Shown here one piece after another: positions 35,557 to 45,185 of a stretch of 64,000 nt of DNA (its first letter is position 1; every line of letters starts with the position of its first letter). Source of the DNA: Chitinispirillum alkaliphilum (GTDB lineage: Bacteria > Fibrobacterota > Chitinivibrionia > Chitinivibrionales > Chitinispirillaceae); assembly GCA_001045525.1 (NCBI GenBank), contig LDWW01000015.1, forward strand, positions 49,313-113,312, written 5' to 3'. The notes under the pieces are model-generated. The model was not told where the DNA came from, searched no databases, and worked only from the letters and a program-made list of their open reading frames with translations. The position numbers and the translations under genes were made by a program.

Positions 35557-36666
35557 CTAAGTCCTTTCACGGACGGTAAAACCGTTATCAGTTAAAACAG
35601 AAATAGCGCTGTTTGCAACTTCCTGAGTTTCAAAGGCAATGCGGATCGTACCTCCTTCGCCTTCTCGTACCTTAAGAACTTCTATATCCTTGATGTTGAT
35701 ATCTTGCTGAGCAAGTATGCAGGCGAGTGAGGATATAAAACCAGGCCGGTCTTCAGCCATTACCAGTATTTCACTCAGTTTTCTGATGAATCCTTTATTG
35801 GTAAAGGGGATCTGTTCCCTGATTTGCCGCGCTTTTTCAAAACTCTCCTGAAGGGAGTCGTTTTCAAGCCCTGTTTTGAAATTGCTTAGGTTTTCAATTA
35901 AACTGTCAAGCATTGATCCGATGTACTTTTTATTTGTTACAAGGATATCGTGCCACATGGAGTATGGTGCCGATGCAATGCGTGTTATATCACGAAATCC
36001 TCCGGCTGCCAGGTCCATTGTGCCGTGAACGGATTCTTCGTGCTTGTTGACCGATAAAACCAGTGCTGAAGCCGTGAGGTGAGGCAGGTGACTGACAGCT
36101 GCTGCTATGGAATCATGGGTGTCCGGTGGTAAAAAGACGTGTCGGCAACCAAGGTTTGATTCAAAAAACTCAGCGATAGCACTATCTTTCTCTCCGGCTT
36201 GCCCGGAGGGGGGAGTGAAAACATAAATTGCGTTTTGGAACAGATAAGGGTCACTTGCATCTGGTCCGCTTTTTTCTGATCCAGCCATTGGGTGCCCGCC
36301 AATAAAATATACATGGTCGGGTAAGGTGGTTTTTGCCATTTTTACTATTTCAGATTTTGTGCTGCCCACATCTGTTATTACCAGCCCCTCCGGCAGATCG
36401 CATTGGCCAAGTTGGGACAGGGTCTCCATTATGGCAAGGATAGGGGAGCAGAGAATCAAAAGGTCAGTTTCTTTTATAACTTTGGACAAGGACTCATAAC
36501 CGTAACCCTCATCGATGCATCCTAACTTAATGGCTGATTGGATCCCTTTCTGAGATGACAGCCCGATTATTTTTCCCTCGTATCCGGATTTTTTAAGACC
36601 AGCACCTATCGAACCACCCAGAAGTCCGACACTGTAAATAGTAATTGTTTTGGGAGAAAAATTCAT
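35557..36666 (-). CDS. tyrA: Prephenate dehydrogenase with C-terminal ACT domain
   Basis: The 369-residue enzyme converts prephenate to 4-hydroxyphenylpyruvate with NAD(P) in tyrosine synthesis. It has a Rossmann N-terminus (VGLLGGSIGAGL), TDVGSTKSEIV, catalytic-region GGHPMAGSEKSG and helical VSHLPHLTASAL with FRDITRIA. An ACT domain at about 295-369 (AEDRPGFISSLACILAQQDINIKDI) suggests feedback by an aromatic amino acid. It overlaps the chorismate mutase gene by four bases. Chorismate mutase is a separate protein here, not fused as in E. coli. Confidence 0.94.
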   Translation of the reverse strand: MNFSPKTITIYSVGLLGGSIGAGLKKSGYEGKIIGLSSQKGIQSAIKLGCIDEGYGYESLSKVIKETDLLILCSPILAIMETLSQLGQCDLPEGLVITDVGSTKSEIVKMAKTTLPDHVYFIGGHPMAGSEKSGPDASDPYLFQNAIYVFTPPSGQAGEKDSAIAEFFESNLGCRHVFLPPDTHDSIAAAVSHLPHLTASALVLSVNKHEESVHGTMDLAAGGFRDITRIASAPYSMWHDILVTNKKYIGSMLDSLIENLSNFKTGLENDSLQESFEKARQIREQIPFTNKGFIRKLSEILVMAEDRPGFISSLACILAQQDINIKDIEVLKVREGEGGTIRIAFETQEVANSAISVLTDNGFTVRERT

Positions 36667-37412
36667 GTGTTCAGTTCCTCTTTGCGATTTAACAGATAAA
36701 TAATTTCCCCCTCTTTTGTCAGAGGAATAACTGTATTCTTGTAAAAATCGACAATGGATTCAGGGGTTATAATGTTTCTGGTATTCGAGTTGGAACAGGT
36801 TTGTAAAGCTGAGGTTTTCTTTGCAATTCTTTCAATTATTCTGCTCTCAACTTCCGGACGGGTAAGCCGTTTTAGAAGACCATCCTTATCATTGTGATCT
36901 ATTAGTTTTTGATACTCTGAAGGGGAGGCTCTGAATTTCGACTCTGCAACGTACATTGCTCCGAAATGAATCCTTCTTGAGATAGCCTGCAGAGCGTAGA
37001 CATCATATTCAACACTGGAACCATAATGGCCATCATCCCCTTTGGGGCATATTGCTGAAATCAAATCCAGGTATTTGGGTAATATGGAAGATGTTAAATT
37101 AATCTTGTTGAAATTATCTATGTAGAGATCTTTTTGGGAAAGTTCAATTTGCCTTTTAGGAGGGCTGAGCAGTGTATTAAATGGCCTCTCTTCAGGTATG
37201 CAATATCTCCCGAAAATCGAATCCATATTTTCCTGATAATAAACCCTTAGCTCCATAAGAGAACGGGATTCCTCTTTTCCAAAACCACTTTTCCCCTTTT
37301 TGTATGCGACTTGGTTTCTACAGTACTGAGCTCTGTCAATGAGCTTGTAGATTATCGTCTCTTCAAAACTTTCCAGCTTTGAGGCGATAAAAGAGAGGTC
37401 AATCTGATTCAT
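36663..37412 (-). CDS. Chorismate mutase of the eukaryotic (yeast/plant AroQ-beta) type
   Basis: The 249-residue protein matches yeast Aro7 along its whole length by eye. Examples are EETIIYKLIDRAQY, IPEERPF, GHYGSS, ALQAISRRIHFG, VAESKF, EYQKLI, EVESRIIERIAKK, ITPESIVDFYKNTVIPLTKEGEI and the YLLNR end. Catalytic counterparts Arg147, Lys159, Glu189, Thr232 and Glu236 are present, as are the effector-site Gly131-Ser132. The counterpart of yeast Arg16 appears to be Ala10, and one extra residue lies between Arg147 and Lys159. It would convert chorismate to prephenate for TyrA. It is translationally coupled on both sides (four-base overlaps with trpA and tyrA). Confidence 0.88.
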   Translation of the reverse strand: MNQIDLSFIASKLESFEETIIYKLIDRAQYCRNQVAYKKGKSGFGKEESRSLMELRVYYQENMDSIFGRYCIPEERPFNTLLSPPKRQIELSQKDLYIDNFNKINLTSSILPKYLDLISAICPKGDDGHYGSSVEYDVYALQAISRRIHFGAMYVAESKFRASPSEYQKLIDHNDKDGLLKRLTRPEVESRIIERIAKKTSALQTCSNSNTRNIITPESIVDFYKNTVIPLTKEGEIIYLLNRKEELNT

Positions 37413-38227
37413 AATACCCTCTGGTTAAGTAGTGTGCCCGTTTTGTATGCTGCCACTGCTTCTTTAATCAGAGCACAGGGGTTTTCCCCTTTTTTCACCG
37501 ATTCCTCAACTATCCTAACCAATGCACTTCCCACTATAGCGCCATCAGCTCCTGCGGTTGCAATCGATCTGACATGTTCGGGTGTGGAGATACCAAACCC
37601 TGCCAGCAGGGGTTTGTCAGTTTCTGAACGGAGCTTTTTAATTGTCATGTCAATGGAGCTGCTGAATACAGTATCCGCACCCGTTGCCCCTAATCTGCTT
37701 ACAATATATACAAAGGAATCGACATTGCTGCAAATGTATTTCATACGCTTGGCGGGTGTGAGCTCACTTACAATAAACACTTTACCTATATTGTATTTAG
37801 TCATAGTTTTGCTGAGTTCTGAAGACTCCTCAGGCGGCATATCAACAACCAGCATACTGTCGATCCCCGCTTCCGACGCCTCTTTGCAGAACTTCTCATA
37901 CCCCAGATAGTGAATACTGTTTGCATATAAAAGCAAACCTATCGGGATGTCAGATTTCTGGCGGAGTTTTTTTACAATCGAAAAGAAGCGGGAGTAATCC
38001 ATTCCTCCTTGGATAGATCTCTGAGAGGCCCGTTGGTTTACCGGGCCATCCGCGATGGGGTCAGAAAAAGGAAACCCAATTTCCAGTATATCAGCACCGC
38101 CCTCAACGTATGAAAGCAAAATATCCAAAGACAGATCGGGATCGGGATCGCCGGCAACGGCAAAAGGAACAAAGGCTATTTCATTTCTTTTTTTCAGCTT
38201 ACTAAATACTTGGGTATATCTGTTCAT
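37409..38227 (-). CDS. trpA: Tryptophan synthase alpha subunit
   Basis: The 272-residue TIM-barrel subunit cleaves indole-3-glycerol phosphate to indole. Catalytic Glu lies in [16 protein letters not shown] with Asp in the same loop, followed by VVDMPPEES and the phosphate-binding GFGISTPEH. Length is typical. It overlaps trpB and the chorismate mutase gene by four bases each. The other trp genes are not in the window. Confidence 0.97.
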   Translation of the reverse strand: MNRYTQVFSKLKKRNEIAFVPFAVAGDPDPDLSLDILLSYVEGGADILEIGFPFSDPIADGPVNQRASQRSIQGGMDYSRFFSIVKKLRQKSDIPIGLLLYANSIHYLGYEKFCKEASEAGIDSMLVVDMPPEESSELSKTMTKYNIGKVFIVSELTPAKRMKYICSNVDSFVYIVSRLGATGADTVFSSSIDMTIKKLRSETDKPLLAGFGISTPEHVRSIATAGADGAIVGSALVRIVEESVKKGENPCALIKEAVAAYKTGTLLNQRVL

Positions 38228-39420
38228 ATTTTCTCTCCAAGGTAGTCTGCTACAGAAAAGATGTCTTTATCCCCTCTGCCGGAGAGATTAACTATCACAA
38301 CAGAATCATTGGGAAGTTGCGGAGCGCATTTCAAGACGTGTGCAATTGCGTGTGATGACTCGAGCGCTGGTATGATACCCTCATTCTCACTGAGGCATTT
38401 GAATGCTTTAACAGCCTCTTCATCTGTAACGTAGGTGTAGGTTGCTCGTCCGGTTTCAAAAAGATGTGAGTGCTGAGGACCTACACCGCTGTAATCCAAA
38501 CCGGCTGAAACAGAGTGAGTATCGGAGATCTGGCCATTTTCCTTTTGGAGCACGTATGAATAGGCTCCATGGAAAATTCCAGGTCTGGAGTATTCAGAGT
38601 TGGAAAGTCTTGCTGCATGATCAAGATTTTCTATCCCCTTGCCCCCAGCTTCAACACCTGTGAGACGGACATTTTTATCGTTTAAAAATGCTTCGAAAAT
38701 TCCAATCGCATTTGAACCACCGCCTACGCAGGCAATTACTTCGTCGGGGAGGCGCTTGAGTTTTTTAAGTATCTGCTTGCGGGTTTCCTTACCAATTACC
38801 GATTGGAAATCTTTTACGATAGTGGGAAATGGGTGAGGACCAAGAGCGGATCCGAAAACGTAGTGAGTATCCCTAATGCTTTTTGTCCAGTCTCTGAGCG
38901 CTTCATTTACTGCATCTTTCAGGGTCATCCCACCGCTGTCAACCGGGATTACCTTTGCTCCCAGGAGGTTCATTCTGAAAACATTTGGTTTCTGACGGGC
39001 CATGTCAATTGTGCCCATGTATATATCGCACGACAAGCCAAGCAGAGCGGCTGCAGTTGCCGTGGCTACACCATGTTGACCAGCTCCGGTTTCTGCAATA
39101 AGGCGACTTTTCCCCATGTGTTTGGCCAGGAGAGCCTGCCCAAGAGCATTGGTTATCTTATGAGCACCGGTGTGGTTGAGGTCTTCACGTTTCAGGTATA
39201 TAGAAGCTCCGCCACACATCCTGGAGAGATTTTTCGCCTCATAAAGAGGTGTCTCTCTTCCATTGAAATCGGTGAGAAGTCTGCTGTATTCTTCCTGAAG
39301 AGTGCTGTCTGTTCTGAATGTAGTGTAGGACTGCTCAACTTCATCCAGTGCCGGTATCAATGTCTCGGGTGCATACATTCCACCGAATCTGCCGAAATAA
39401 CCTTTTTTTGTATTTTCCAT
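38224..39420 (-). CDS. trpB: Tryptophan synthase beta subunit
   Basis: The 398-residue PLP enzyme condenses indole with serine. The PLP lysine lies in [17 protein letters not shown], the phosphate cradle in [12 protein letters not shown] and Glu in GVEAGGKG. The start [21 protein letters not shown] is standard. It lies 11 bases downstream of lepB and overlaps trpA by four bases, so the amino-acid genes appear to read from the lepA promoter. Confidence 0.98.
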   Translation of the reverse strand: MENTKKGYFGRFGGMYAPETLIPALDEVEQSYTTFRTDSTLQEEYSRLLTDFNGRETPLYEAKNLSRMCGGASIYLKREDLNHTGAHKITNALGQALLAKHMGKSRLIAETGAGQHGVATATAAALLGLSCDIYMGTIDMARQKPNVFRMNLLGAKVIPVDSGGMTLKDAVNEALRDWTKSIRDTHYVFGSALGPHPFPTIVKDFQSVIGKETRKQILKKLKRLPDEVIACVGGGSNAIGIFEAFLNDKNVRLTGVEAGGKGIENLDHAARLSNSEYSRPGIFHGAYSYVLQKENGQISDTHSVSAGLDYSGVGPQHSHLFETGRATYTYVTDEEAVKAFKCLSENEGIIPALESSHAIAHVLKCAPQLPNDSVVIVNLSGRGDKDIFSVADYLGEKI

Positions 39421-39431
39421 TTACGCCTGCT

Positions 39432-40373
39432 TTAAATGAGTTTGCCAAAGCGTGATTTTATCAATTTTCTGTTTCCTTCAGTATCATACCTGCTGGCCCA
39501 CAATATCGCAAACGCTCTTCCCTTTAGAGCCTTGCCGTTTACCGGCCCAAAATATCTTGAATCCAGCCCCTGCTGCCAGTTATCTGCTATGAGAAAAACA
39601 TACTCGTTATCTACTGTAAATTGGTCGATAGCTTCACTTTCAGAATCATACACTCTGAATCCAAGCTCGAACTGACCCGGCGATGAATCTTCAAGATGAT
39701 TACCAAGTCTTTCCCAGAAAAACCAGTCATGTCGCAGATCTTCGGGAACGGAACTGATTGGTCCGCTGTAAAGTGAAAAGTTTTCAATAATGAATTCATC
39801 AACGACTGTTTCACTTTCAAACACATTTACGCCAAGTTCGAACTCCTCTTGGGGCCGTTCCTGTTGTAAAACTGAAAAGGCGAAAAAGAAATCCCTGATT
39901 GAAAGAGAATGAAGATGGATGGTATCTCCCGGAGATGGAACGGTATAAGGTTCCATGAAATCACGGGGAGAATAGCGTGAAGGAACTATCGTCTCGCTTT
40001 GGTTGCTGCTGTAGGTAAATGGATTGTCCCCGATATAGAAAACACCGCTCTGGGTATGCACTCTTTCCCCTGAGCGGGATGAGACCCTAAGCAGGTTTTT
40101 AACATTGTCCTGAGGTGATCTGTAAAGCACCGGGGTGCCTCTTTCAGGAATTTGGGAGAGTGATCCGGGGAGTATGTGGGGTGTTTTGAAGTAGATTACC
40201 CGATCACCCCTGTCAAGTGTAGGAGACATCTGATTTCCTTCGATCACAACAGAATCAAGAAAAAAGGTCTTAATTGTGAGTCCAATTGCAAAAATCACTG
40301 CAAACTGTTTTAGTCCCTTGTACAGATAAATGCGGATATCGCAGGGACTATTGTGCTTTGCGCCCTTAAGCAT
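39432..40373 (-). CDS. lepB: Signal peptidase I with internal duplication
   Basis: This is a 313-residue inner-membrane protease that removes signal peptides. One membrane anchor (about 22-40) precedes the catalytic Ser50 in GNQMSPTLDRGDRV and Lys92 in NVKNLLRV. The C-terminal block IADNWQQGLDSRYFGPV matches the family GDN-S-DSR-G box but lacks the Gly. Between them lies a duplicated unit of about 40 residues: EFELGVNVFESE-VVDEF (about 161-201) and QFELGFRVYDSESEAIDQF (about 216-259). Only one such hairpin is expected. It is one base downstream of lepA, an arrangement also seen in E. coli. Confidence 0.9.
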   Translation of the reverse strand: MLKGAKHNSPCDIRIYLYKGLKQFAVIFAIGLTIKTFFLDSVVIEGNQMSPTLDRGDRVIYFKTPHILPGSLSQIPERGTPVLYRSPQDNVKNLLRVSSRSGERVHTQSGVFYIGDNPFTYSSNQSETIVPSRYSPRDFMEPYTVPSPGDTIHLHSLSIRDFFFAFSVLQQERPQEEFELGVNVFESETVVDEFIIENFSLYSGPISSVPEDLRHDWFFWERLGNHLEDSSPGQFELGFRVYDSESEAIDQFTVDNEYVFLIADNWQQGLDSRYFGPVNGKALKGRAFAILWASRYDTEGNRKLIKSRFGKLI

Positions 40374-40374
40374 A

Positions 40375-42174
40375 TTACTCCCTGCTTAAAACTGCCAGGA
40401 ATGCCTCCTGGGGAATTTCGATGTTACCGACCTGCTTCATTCTTTTCTTCCCCTCCTTTTGTTTTTCAAGGAGTTTTCTTTTACGGCTGATATCCCCTCC
40501 ATAACATTTGGAAGTCACATCTTTACGGTAAGCTTTAACAGTGGTGCGTGCGATTGCTCTTGTACCAATAACAGCCTGAATGGCAACATCAAACTGCTGA
40601 CGTGGGATAAGCTCTTTTAATTTTGACGTGATCATCTGACCGTAATGATAGGAGTTGTCCTTGTGAATTATTGATGAAAATGCGTCAACTTGCGAGCCGT
40701 TGATCAGGATATCAAGCTTTATGAGATTGTTTCTTTCGTAACCGATAAGCTCATAATCCATAGAGGCGTAACCTTTGGAGCAGCTTTTTAGTTTGTCAAA
40801 AAAGTCTATGATCAACTCTGCCAGAGGAATAGTATATTTAAGACAGACACGGGTTGTCTCAAGATACTCCATATTGGAGAGCTTGCCTCGCTTTTCATCG
40901 CACAGTTTCATAACCGCACCCACATAGTCGGTAGGTGTAATGATTTGCACTTTGGATATTGGTTCACAAATGTGATCTACACTCTGCTGTGACGGAAAAA
41001 GAGCAGGACTGTCTATCCCGATGATCTCTCCGTCTTTGAGATGAACTTCATACTCTACATTTGGGACGGTTGTAATGATATTTACATTGAATTCACGCAG
41101 AAGCCGCTCCTGAATGATTTCCATATGAAGCAGCCCAAGAAATCCTGCCCTGAAGCCAAACCCAAGTGCAGCAGAAGTCTCAGGCTCATAGCTGATTGAT
41201 GCATCGTTGAGTTTCAGCTTTTCAAGCGCACCCCTGAGATCTTCATAATCGGCCTTATCCACAGGGTAGATTCCGCTGAAAACCATCGGCTTGATTTCTT
41301 TATAGCCTTTGATCCTTTTATCAGTACCCTTATGTTTTGTAGTGATCGTGTCGCCTATATTGATATCAGAAATAGTTTTTATACTTGCAATCACATACCC
41401 GACTTCACCAGCCTGAAGAGTGTTGCAGGCCACCCTTCCCATCCGGAAATACCCAATCTCATCAACTTCAAATTCTCTTTTTGTGGAGAGAAACTTGATG
41501 GCCTGACCCTTCTTCAGCTCACCCTCAAAAACTCTCACATATGCGATTGCACCTCTGAAAGAGTCAAATTTGGAATCGAAGATAAGAGATTTTAGTGGTG
41601 TTTGCCTTTTGTCTTCGGGTGGAGGTATCGTTTTTATTACTTCCTCAAGAATGGGTTTCACACCTTCACCCGTTTTGGCGCTGCAGCAAAATATCGATTC
41701 CGGTTCGATGCCAAGAAGATCGGATATCTGCCGCTTAACTTCTTCGGGCCGTGCAGAGGGAAGGTCCACCTTGTTAAGGACCGGTATTATCTCCAGATCA
41801 TTTTCAAGAGCAAGAAATATGTTGGTTAGTGTCTGGGCTTCTATACCCTGGGCTGCATCTACAACCAGAATAGCACCTTCGCAAGCTGCAAGTGAGCGGG
41901 ACACTTCATAGGAGAAATCAACATGGCCCGGAGTATCTATAAGATTGAACTGAAAGGTTTCTTTGCTTTCAGAAACATAATCCATTCTGATGGGATGAGA
42001 TTTAATGGTTATCCCACGTTCCCTTTCAAGATCCATATCATCCAAGATCTGACTCTGCATTTTAGTTTTGTTGATAGTTCCTGTGATTTCAAGGAACCGG
42101 TCAGCAAGAGTGGATTTGCCATGGTCAATGTGGGCGATAATGCAAAAGTTGCGTATGAATTTTGGGTCGATCAC
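40375..42174 (-). CDS. lepA: Elongation factor 4 (LepA)
   Basis: The 599-residue ribosome-associated GTPase promotes back-translocation or efficient initiation. G1 is [10 protein letters not shown]2 lies near [12 protein letters not shown]3 is DTPGHVDF and G4 is NKVDLPSA. The LepA-specific C-terminus includes [22 protein letters not shown] and [18 protein letters not shown]. It starts at GTG 42174 with CAGGA upstream. It heads a nine-gene minus-strand run to recN. Confidence 0.98.
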   Translation of the reverse strand: MIDPKFIRNFCIIAHIDHGKSTLADRFLEITGTINKTKMQSQILDDMDLERERGITIKSHPIRMDYVSESKETFQFNLIDTPGHVDFSYEVSRSLAACEGAILVVDAAQGIEAQTLTNIFLALENDLEIIPVLNKVDLPSARPEEVKRQISDLLGIEPESIFCCSAKTGEGVKPILEEVIKTIPPPEDKRQTPLKSLIFDSKFDSFRGAIAYVRVFEGELKKGQAIKFLSTKREFEVDEIGYFRMGRVACNTLQAGEVGYVIASIKTISDINIGDTITTKHKGTDKRIKGYKEIKPMVFSGIYPVDKADYEDLRGALEKLKLNDASISYEPETSAALGFGFRAGFLGLLHMEIIQERLLREFNVNIITTVPNVEYEVHLKDGEIIGIDSPALFPSQQSVDHICEPISKVQIITPTDYVGAVMKLCDEKRGKLSNMEYLETTRVCLKYTIPLAELIIDFFDKLKSCSKGYASMDYELIGYERNNLIKLDILINGSQVDAFSSIIHKDNSYHYGQMITSKLKELIPRQQFDVAIQAVIGTRAIARTTVKAYRKDVTSKCYGGDISRKRKLLEKQKEGKKRMKQVGNIEIPQEAFLAVLSRE

Positions 42175-42292
42175 AAGTGTTTCCTGACTTATTTCTAAAT
42201 TGTTACAGAGCGGGACCAGTTGTATTTACCAGCCTGTTCAGTTTTAGTGTGCCCTACTTCAGATCCACTACGGGGTCCCGAACAGCCTATAA

Positions 42293-42320
42293 ATATACAT
42301 TCTTGCAGTAAAATGTATAT
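42293..42320. repeat. AT-rich inverted repeat between the Mur ligase gene and lepA
   Basis: ATATACATT (42293-42301) and AATGTATAT (42312-42320) form a perfect 9-bp palindromic pair with a 10-nt spacer. It is either a weak terminator for the Mur ligase gene or a regulatory site upstream of lepA. No U-run follows. Confidence 0.35.
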
Positions 42321-42330
42321 AACACTGCTG

Positions 42331-43728
42331 TTATACAATATTAAATGATTCTTTGTTGTTCACCAGTTGGGTGATTTTTTTCGCATAGGCTGCAAGTGAT
42401 GGATCCCGTGCGCCCATCAGGAGAACACAGTCTCCGCTTTTAGTGTGTTTGTGCAGATAAGAAAGGGCTGACTCCCGGTCAACGGGTGCACTTGCCTTAA
42501 AACGGATCGGTTCCATCAGTTTTATAAGATCATTTGATTCTATATTCATTACGGCCGAGCCTCCCGCATAGTAAATGGGAAGAAGTAAAAGGTGGTCTTT
42601 ATCGGTAAGGGCTGATTTAAACATCTGGGCATAGTCATGTTTGAGAAAATTGGTTGGACCGAATCCGTGGGGTTGGTAGAGGACGAAAAGTCTGTCTGAG
42701 ATATTCTGTGCAGCGGAAACTGCGGCTTTGATTTTTTCAGGGTTATGAGCAAAATCATCGACTACGGTTATACCGCTTTGGGTTTTTGTTACAGAAAAAC
42801 GCCTCTCAACGCCCTTGAACTCTTTTGTGGCTTTTTGCAACTCTTCAGCTTTGCAATTCAGATGAAAGCAGAGGCAAAGTGCAGCAAGAAGATTAGAAAT
42901 ATTGTGCATGCCGGGCAGAGACAGGTGAAAATCATTACCCCTGCAATTTACCACACTGGAAAAAGGATGTTGCTCAATCGTATCGGGATGAAAGGCAGCA
43001 TTGGAGTCAAGGCCGAAACTCAGGGTCGGGTTGAGTGTGTTTACGATCGGGTCATCCTGGTTGGCTATGCAGAATTGTGACTGTCGGGACAGTGTGCGGA
43101 GCAGCCCTGTGACCTCTTCAATGCTTTTGTGATCTTTGGATATGTTGAGCAGTACACTAATCCATGGTTTGTATTTTACCACTGTACCGTCGCTTTCATC
43201 TGCTTCAATGACAAGGATGTCTGAATCCCCTTTGTATGCGTTGCCGATATAGCCCTGCTCTTCAAGGCGTTTCAGTGACGCTCCGCTGATTAGGGATGGG
43301 GATTTTTTACACAGGTGTAAAAGTTCAAATATCAAAGCTGTAACAGTTGACTTGCCGCTTGTTCCCGCAACTGCGATTGTTTGATGTTTTTCTACTATGG
43401 AGGCAAGAATGTCAGACCGGTGGTAAACTGGTATTTGTAATCGTCGGGCTTTTTGTATATCCGGATTAGTTTCTTCTATAGCAGTGGATACACAAACAGC
43501 CTGAACCGATTCATCTATTCCCTCGCCATTTTGGGGGTAGATCAAACAGCCCATTGCCTCAAGTTTTTCTTTGTTTGGATTATCTATGCTGCTGTCCGTC
43601 TGGCGATCGGAGCCGCTTACTTCATAACCTTTCCAGTTAAGAAATTGTGCAATAGCACTCATGCCACTTCCAAGAATTCCAATAAAATGGATTTTGGAGA
43701 AGTGTTTATCATTAAGAGATGTTGACAA
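42331..43728 (-). CDS. Mur ligase, MurC/Mpl family
   Basis: This ligase of about 465 residues starts with a Rossmann segment (IHFIGILGSGMSAIA). It has ATP-binding VAGTSGKSTVT, VIEADESDGT and a C-terminal ligase domain with DDFAHNPEKI and YQPHGFGPTNF. MurC adds L-Ala to UDP-MurNAc, whereas Mpl attaches a recycled tripeptide; the HNPEKI/QPHGFGPT motifs are not the classical MurC ones, so the assignment is left open. The frame is open from 43770, but TTG 43728 has GGAGGAGGG at the right distance and is preferred; it overlaps the upstream YkuD gene by 17 bases. Confidence 0.8.
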   Translation of the reverse strand: MSTSLNDKHFSKIHFIGILGSGMSAIAQFLNWKGYEVSGSDRQTDSSIDNPNKEKLEAMGCLIYPQNGEGIDESVQAVCVSTAIEETNPDIQKARRLQIPVYHRSDILASIVEKHQTIAVAGTSGKSTVTALIFELLHLCKKSPSLISGASLKRLEEQGYIGNAYKGDSDILVIEADESDGTVVKYKPWISVLLNISKDHKSIEEVTGLLRTLSRQSQFCIANQDDPIVNTLNPTLSFGLDSNAAFHPDTIEQHPFSSVVNCRGNDFHLSLPGMHNISNLLAALCLCFHLNCKAEELQKATKEFKGVERRFSVTKTQSGITVVDDFAHNPEKIKAAVSAAQNISDRLFVLYQPHGFGPTNFLKHDYAQMFKSALTDKDHLLLLPIYYAGGSAVMNIESNDLIKLMEPIRFKASAPVDRESALSYLHKHTKSGDCVLLMGARDPSLAAYAKKITQLVNNKESFNIV

Positions 43729-44281
43729 TGGTTCCCTCCTCCACAAGGTTAAAAAGCTCAATGATGTCATTGTTTCTCATGCACACGCAACCGTGAGAGT
43801 TGGGTGTGCCGATCTGTTTTTCCCGGTTAGTTCCATGGATATAGATAAAACGTTGGTAGGAATCTATGCCCGCGCCGGCATTTTTGCCAGGCTCCAATCC
43901 CTTTAAACGAAGAATTCTGCTAAGAATCATATTCTCCTGGTCAAAATCATTGCGCCAAATTTGCCCCGTGGCTTTTCGGCTTTTAAAAACTGTTCCGGAG
44001 GGGTAATCTGCACCAATTTTTTCACAGATAAAATGAACTCCCAGGGGGGTTTTGAATGAATTTTCCTCGCTGCCAATGCCAAACTTTGAGGTTGAGACCG
44101 GGAAAGTAAGAGGCTCTGAATCGAAGCTTACATAATACAACACTTGCTTTTCTATGTCTATATCGATGTACCGATTGGGTAGTGAGGGAAAAAGGGAGCT
44201 GAAAACTTCTTTGAGGTGATTTTTTCTGTGATGTATCGACATTATCTTCTCTGGTGTTTTAGGTGGAATTATAATTGGCAA
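43712..44281 (-). CDS. L,D-transpeptidase (YkuD) domain protein without signal peptide
   Basis: This 189-residue protein is mostly a YkuD domain. YQRFIYIHGT and SHGCVCMRNNDIIEL carry the catalytic His and Cys. YkuD enzymes form 3-3 crosslinks or trim tetrapeptides in the periplasm. No signal peptide or membrane helix is visible at the N-terminus, with starts possible at 44281 or at MSIHHRKN (44242). This raises the possibility of a cytoplasmic role. Its end overlaps the Mur ligase start, indicating tight coupling. Confidence 0.85.
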   Translation of the reverse strand: MPIIIPPKTPEKIMSIHHRKNHLKEVFSSLFPSLPNRYIDIDIEKQVLYYVSFDSEPLTFPVSTSKFGIGSEENSFKTPLGVHFICEKIGADYPSGTVFKSRKATGQIWRNDFDQENMILSRILRLKGLEPGKNAGAGIDSYQRFIYIHGTNREKQIGTPNSHGCVCMRNNDIIELFNLVEEGTIVNIS

Positions 44282-44344
44282 AATAATATAATAATAGTAC
44301 TAAACAAAAATTTATGATCTGTCCATTTTCCCAAGGAGATGTAA

Positions 44345-45022
44345 ATGTCTGTCGAACAATACTGCCCAGCTACACATGAGGACACCTGGAGAATATTTCG
44401 TATAATGGCAGAATTTGTTGAAGGTTTTGAAACACTCTCAAGAGAAGGGCCTTGTGTGACTGTCTTTGGGAGTGCCCGTACTCCAAAAAATCATCGGTAT
44501 TACAAAATGACAGTAGAAATGGCGCGTCTTGCAGCAAAGGAGGGATTTGGAGTCATAACAGGCGGAGGGCCTGGTCTGATGGAAGCTGCTAATAAAGGCG
44601 CTTCAATGGAAAATGGCCGCTCTGTAGGTCTCAATATCCAATTGCCATTCGAACAGTTGCCGAATCCGTTTATTAAAACTATGATTAATTTCAGACATTT
44701 CTTTATTCGCAAAGTTATGTTTCTTAAATACACATCGGCTGTGATTATTATGCCCGGAGGTTATGGAACACTTGATGAGTTGTTCGAAACCCTTACCCTT
44801 ATTCAGACACAAAAAACCGCTACATTACCCATGGTTCTTATGGGTAAAGATTATTGGAAAGGTTTGGTTGAGTGGTTAAAGACGGTTATGCTTGAAGAGA
44901 ATAAGTATATCGTTCCCGCCGATATCTCTCTTATGACAATTACAGATGATCCCGAAGAAGCTATGAAAGCAATCAGGGAGAAAACATCAGATAAAGAAGA
45001 AACTTTGCCGAATTTCGTCTGA
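44345..45022 (+). CDS. LOG-family nucleotide phosphoribohydrolase
   Basis: The 225-residue Rossmann-like protein has VFGSART, the family motif GGGPGLMEAANKGA and MPGGYGTLDELFE. These are the PGGxGTxxE and GGGxGLM signatures of LOG/TIGR00730 proteins, which cleave nucleoside 5'-monophosphates to base and ribose phosphate. The physiological substrate in bacteria is often unclear. AAGGAG precedes the ATG. It is divergent from the YkuD/Mur ligase pair. Confidence 0.9.
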   Translation: MSVEQYCPATHEDTWRIFRIMAEFVEGFETLSREGPCVTVFGSARTPKNHRYYKMTVEMARLAAKEGFGVITGGGPGLMEAANKGASMENGRSVGLNIQLPFEQLPNPFIKTMINFRHFFIRKVMFLKYTSAVIIMPGGYGTLDELFETLTLIQTQKTATLPMVLMGKDYWKGLVEWLKTVMLEENKYIVPADISLMTITDDPEEAMKAIREKTSDKEETLPNFV

Positions 45023-45089
45023 AATGATGATGTCTGTTGAAAACGTTTCTGTCAGGTTAGCTGTTAAGGATGGGGTAAACTGATCTTTT

Positions 45090-45130
45090 CCCGCAGCGGC
45101 TATTTGCAATAGTAAAATAGCCGCTGCGGG
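45090..45130. other. Long perfect hairpin between LOG gene and histone-like ORF
   Basis: CCCGCAGCGGCTATTT (45090-45105) and AAATAGCCGCTGCGGG (45115-45130) form a 16-bp perfect stem with a 9-nt loop. The next bases are AGCTTTGGG, so it lacks the U-tract of an intrinsic terminator. It may block 3' exonucleases or belong to the leader of the small downstream ORF. Confidence 0.6.
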
Positions 45131-45185
45131 AGCTTTGGGTATTGCTCCTGCAAATACCTTCTTTAAGCTCAAGGAGGTTGTTGAG

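Noticed and set aside
38803..39435. 210-codon plus-strand ORF
   Set aside because: It is antisense to trpB and looks like a frame shadow.
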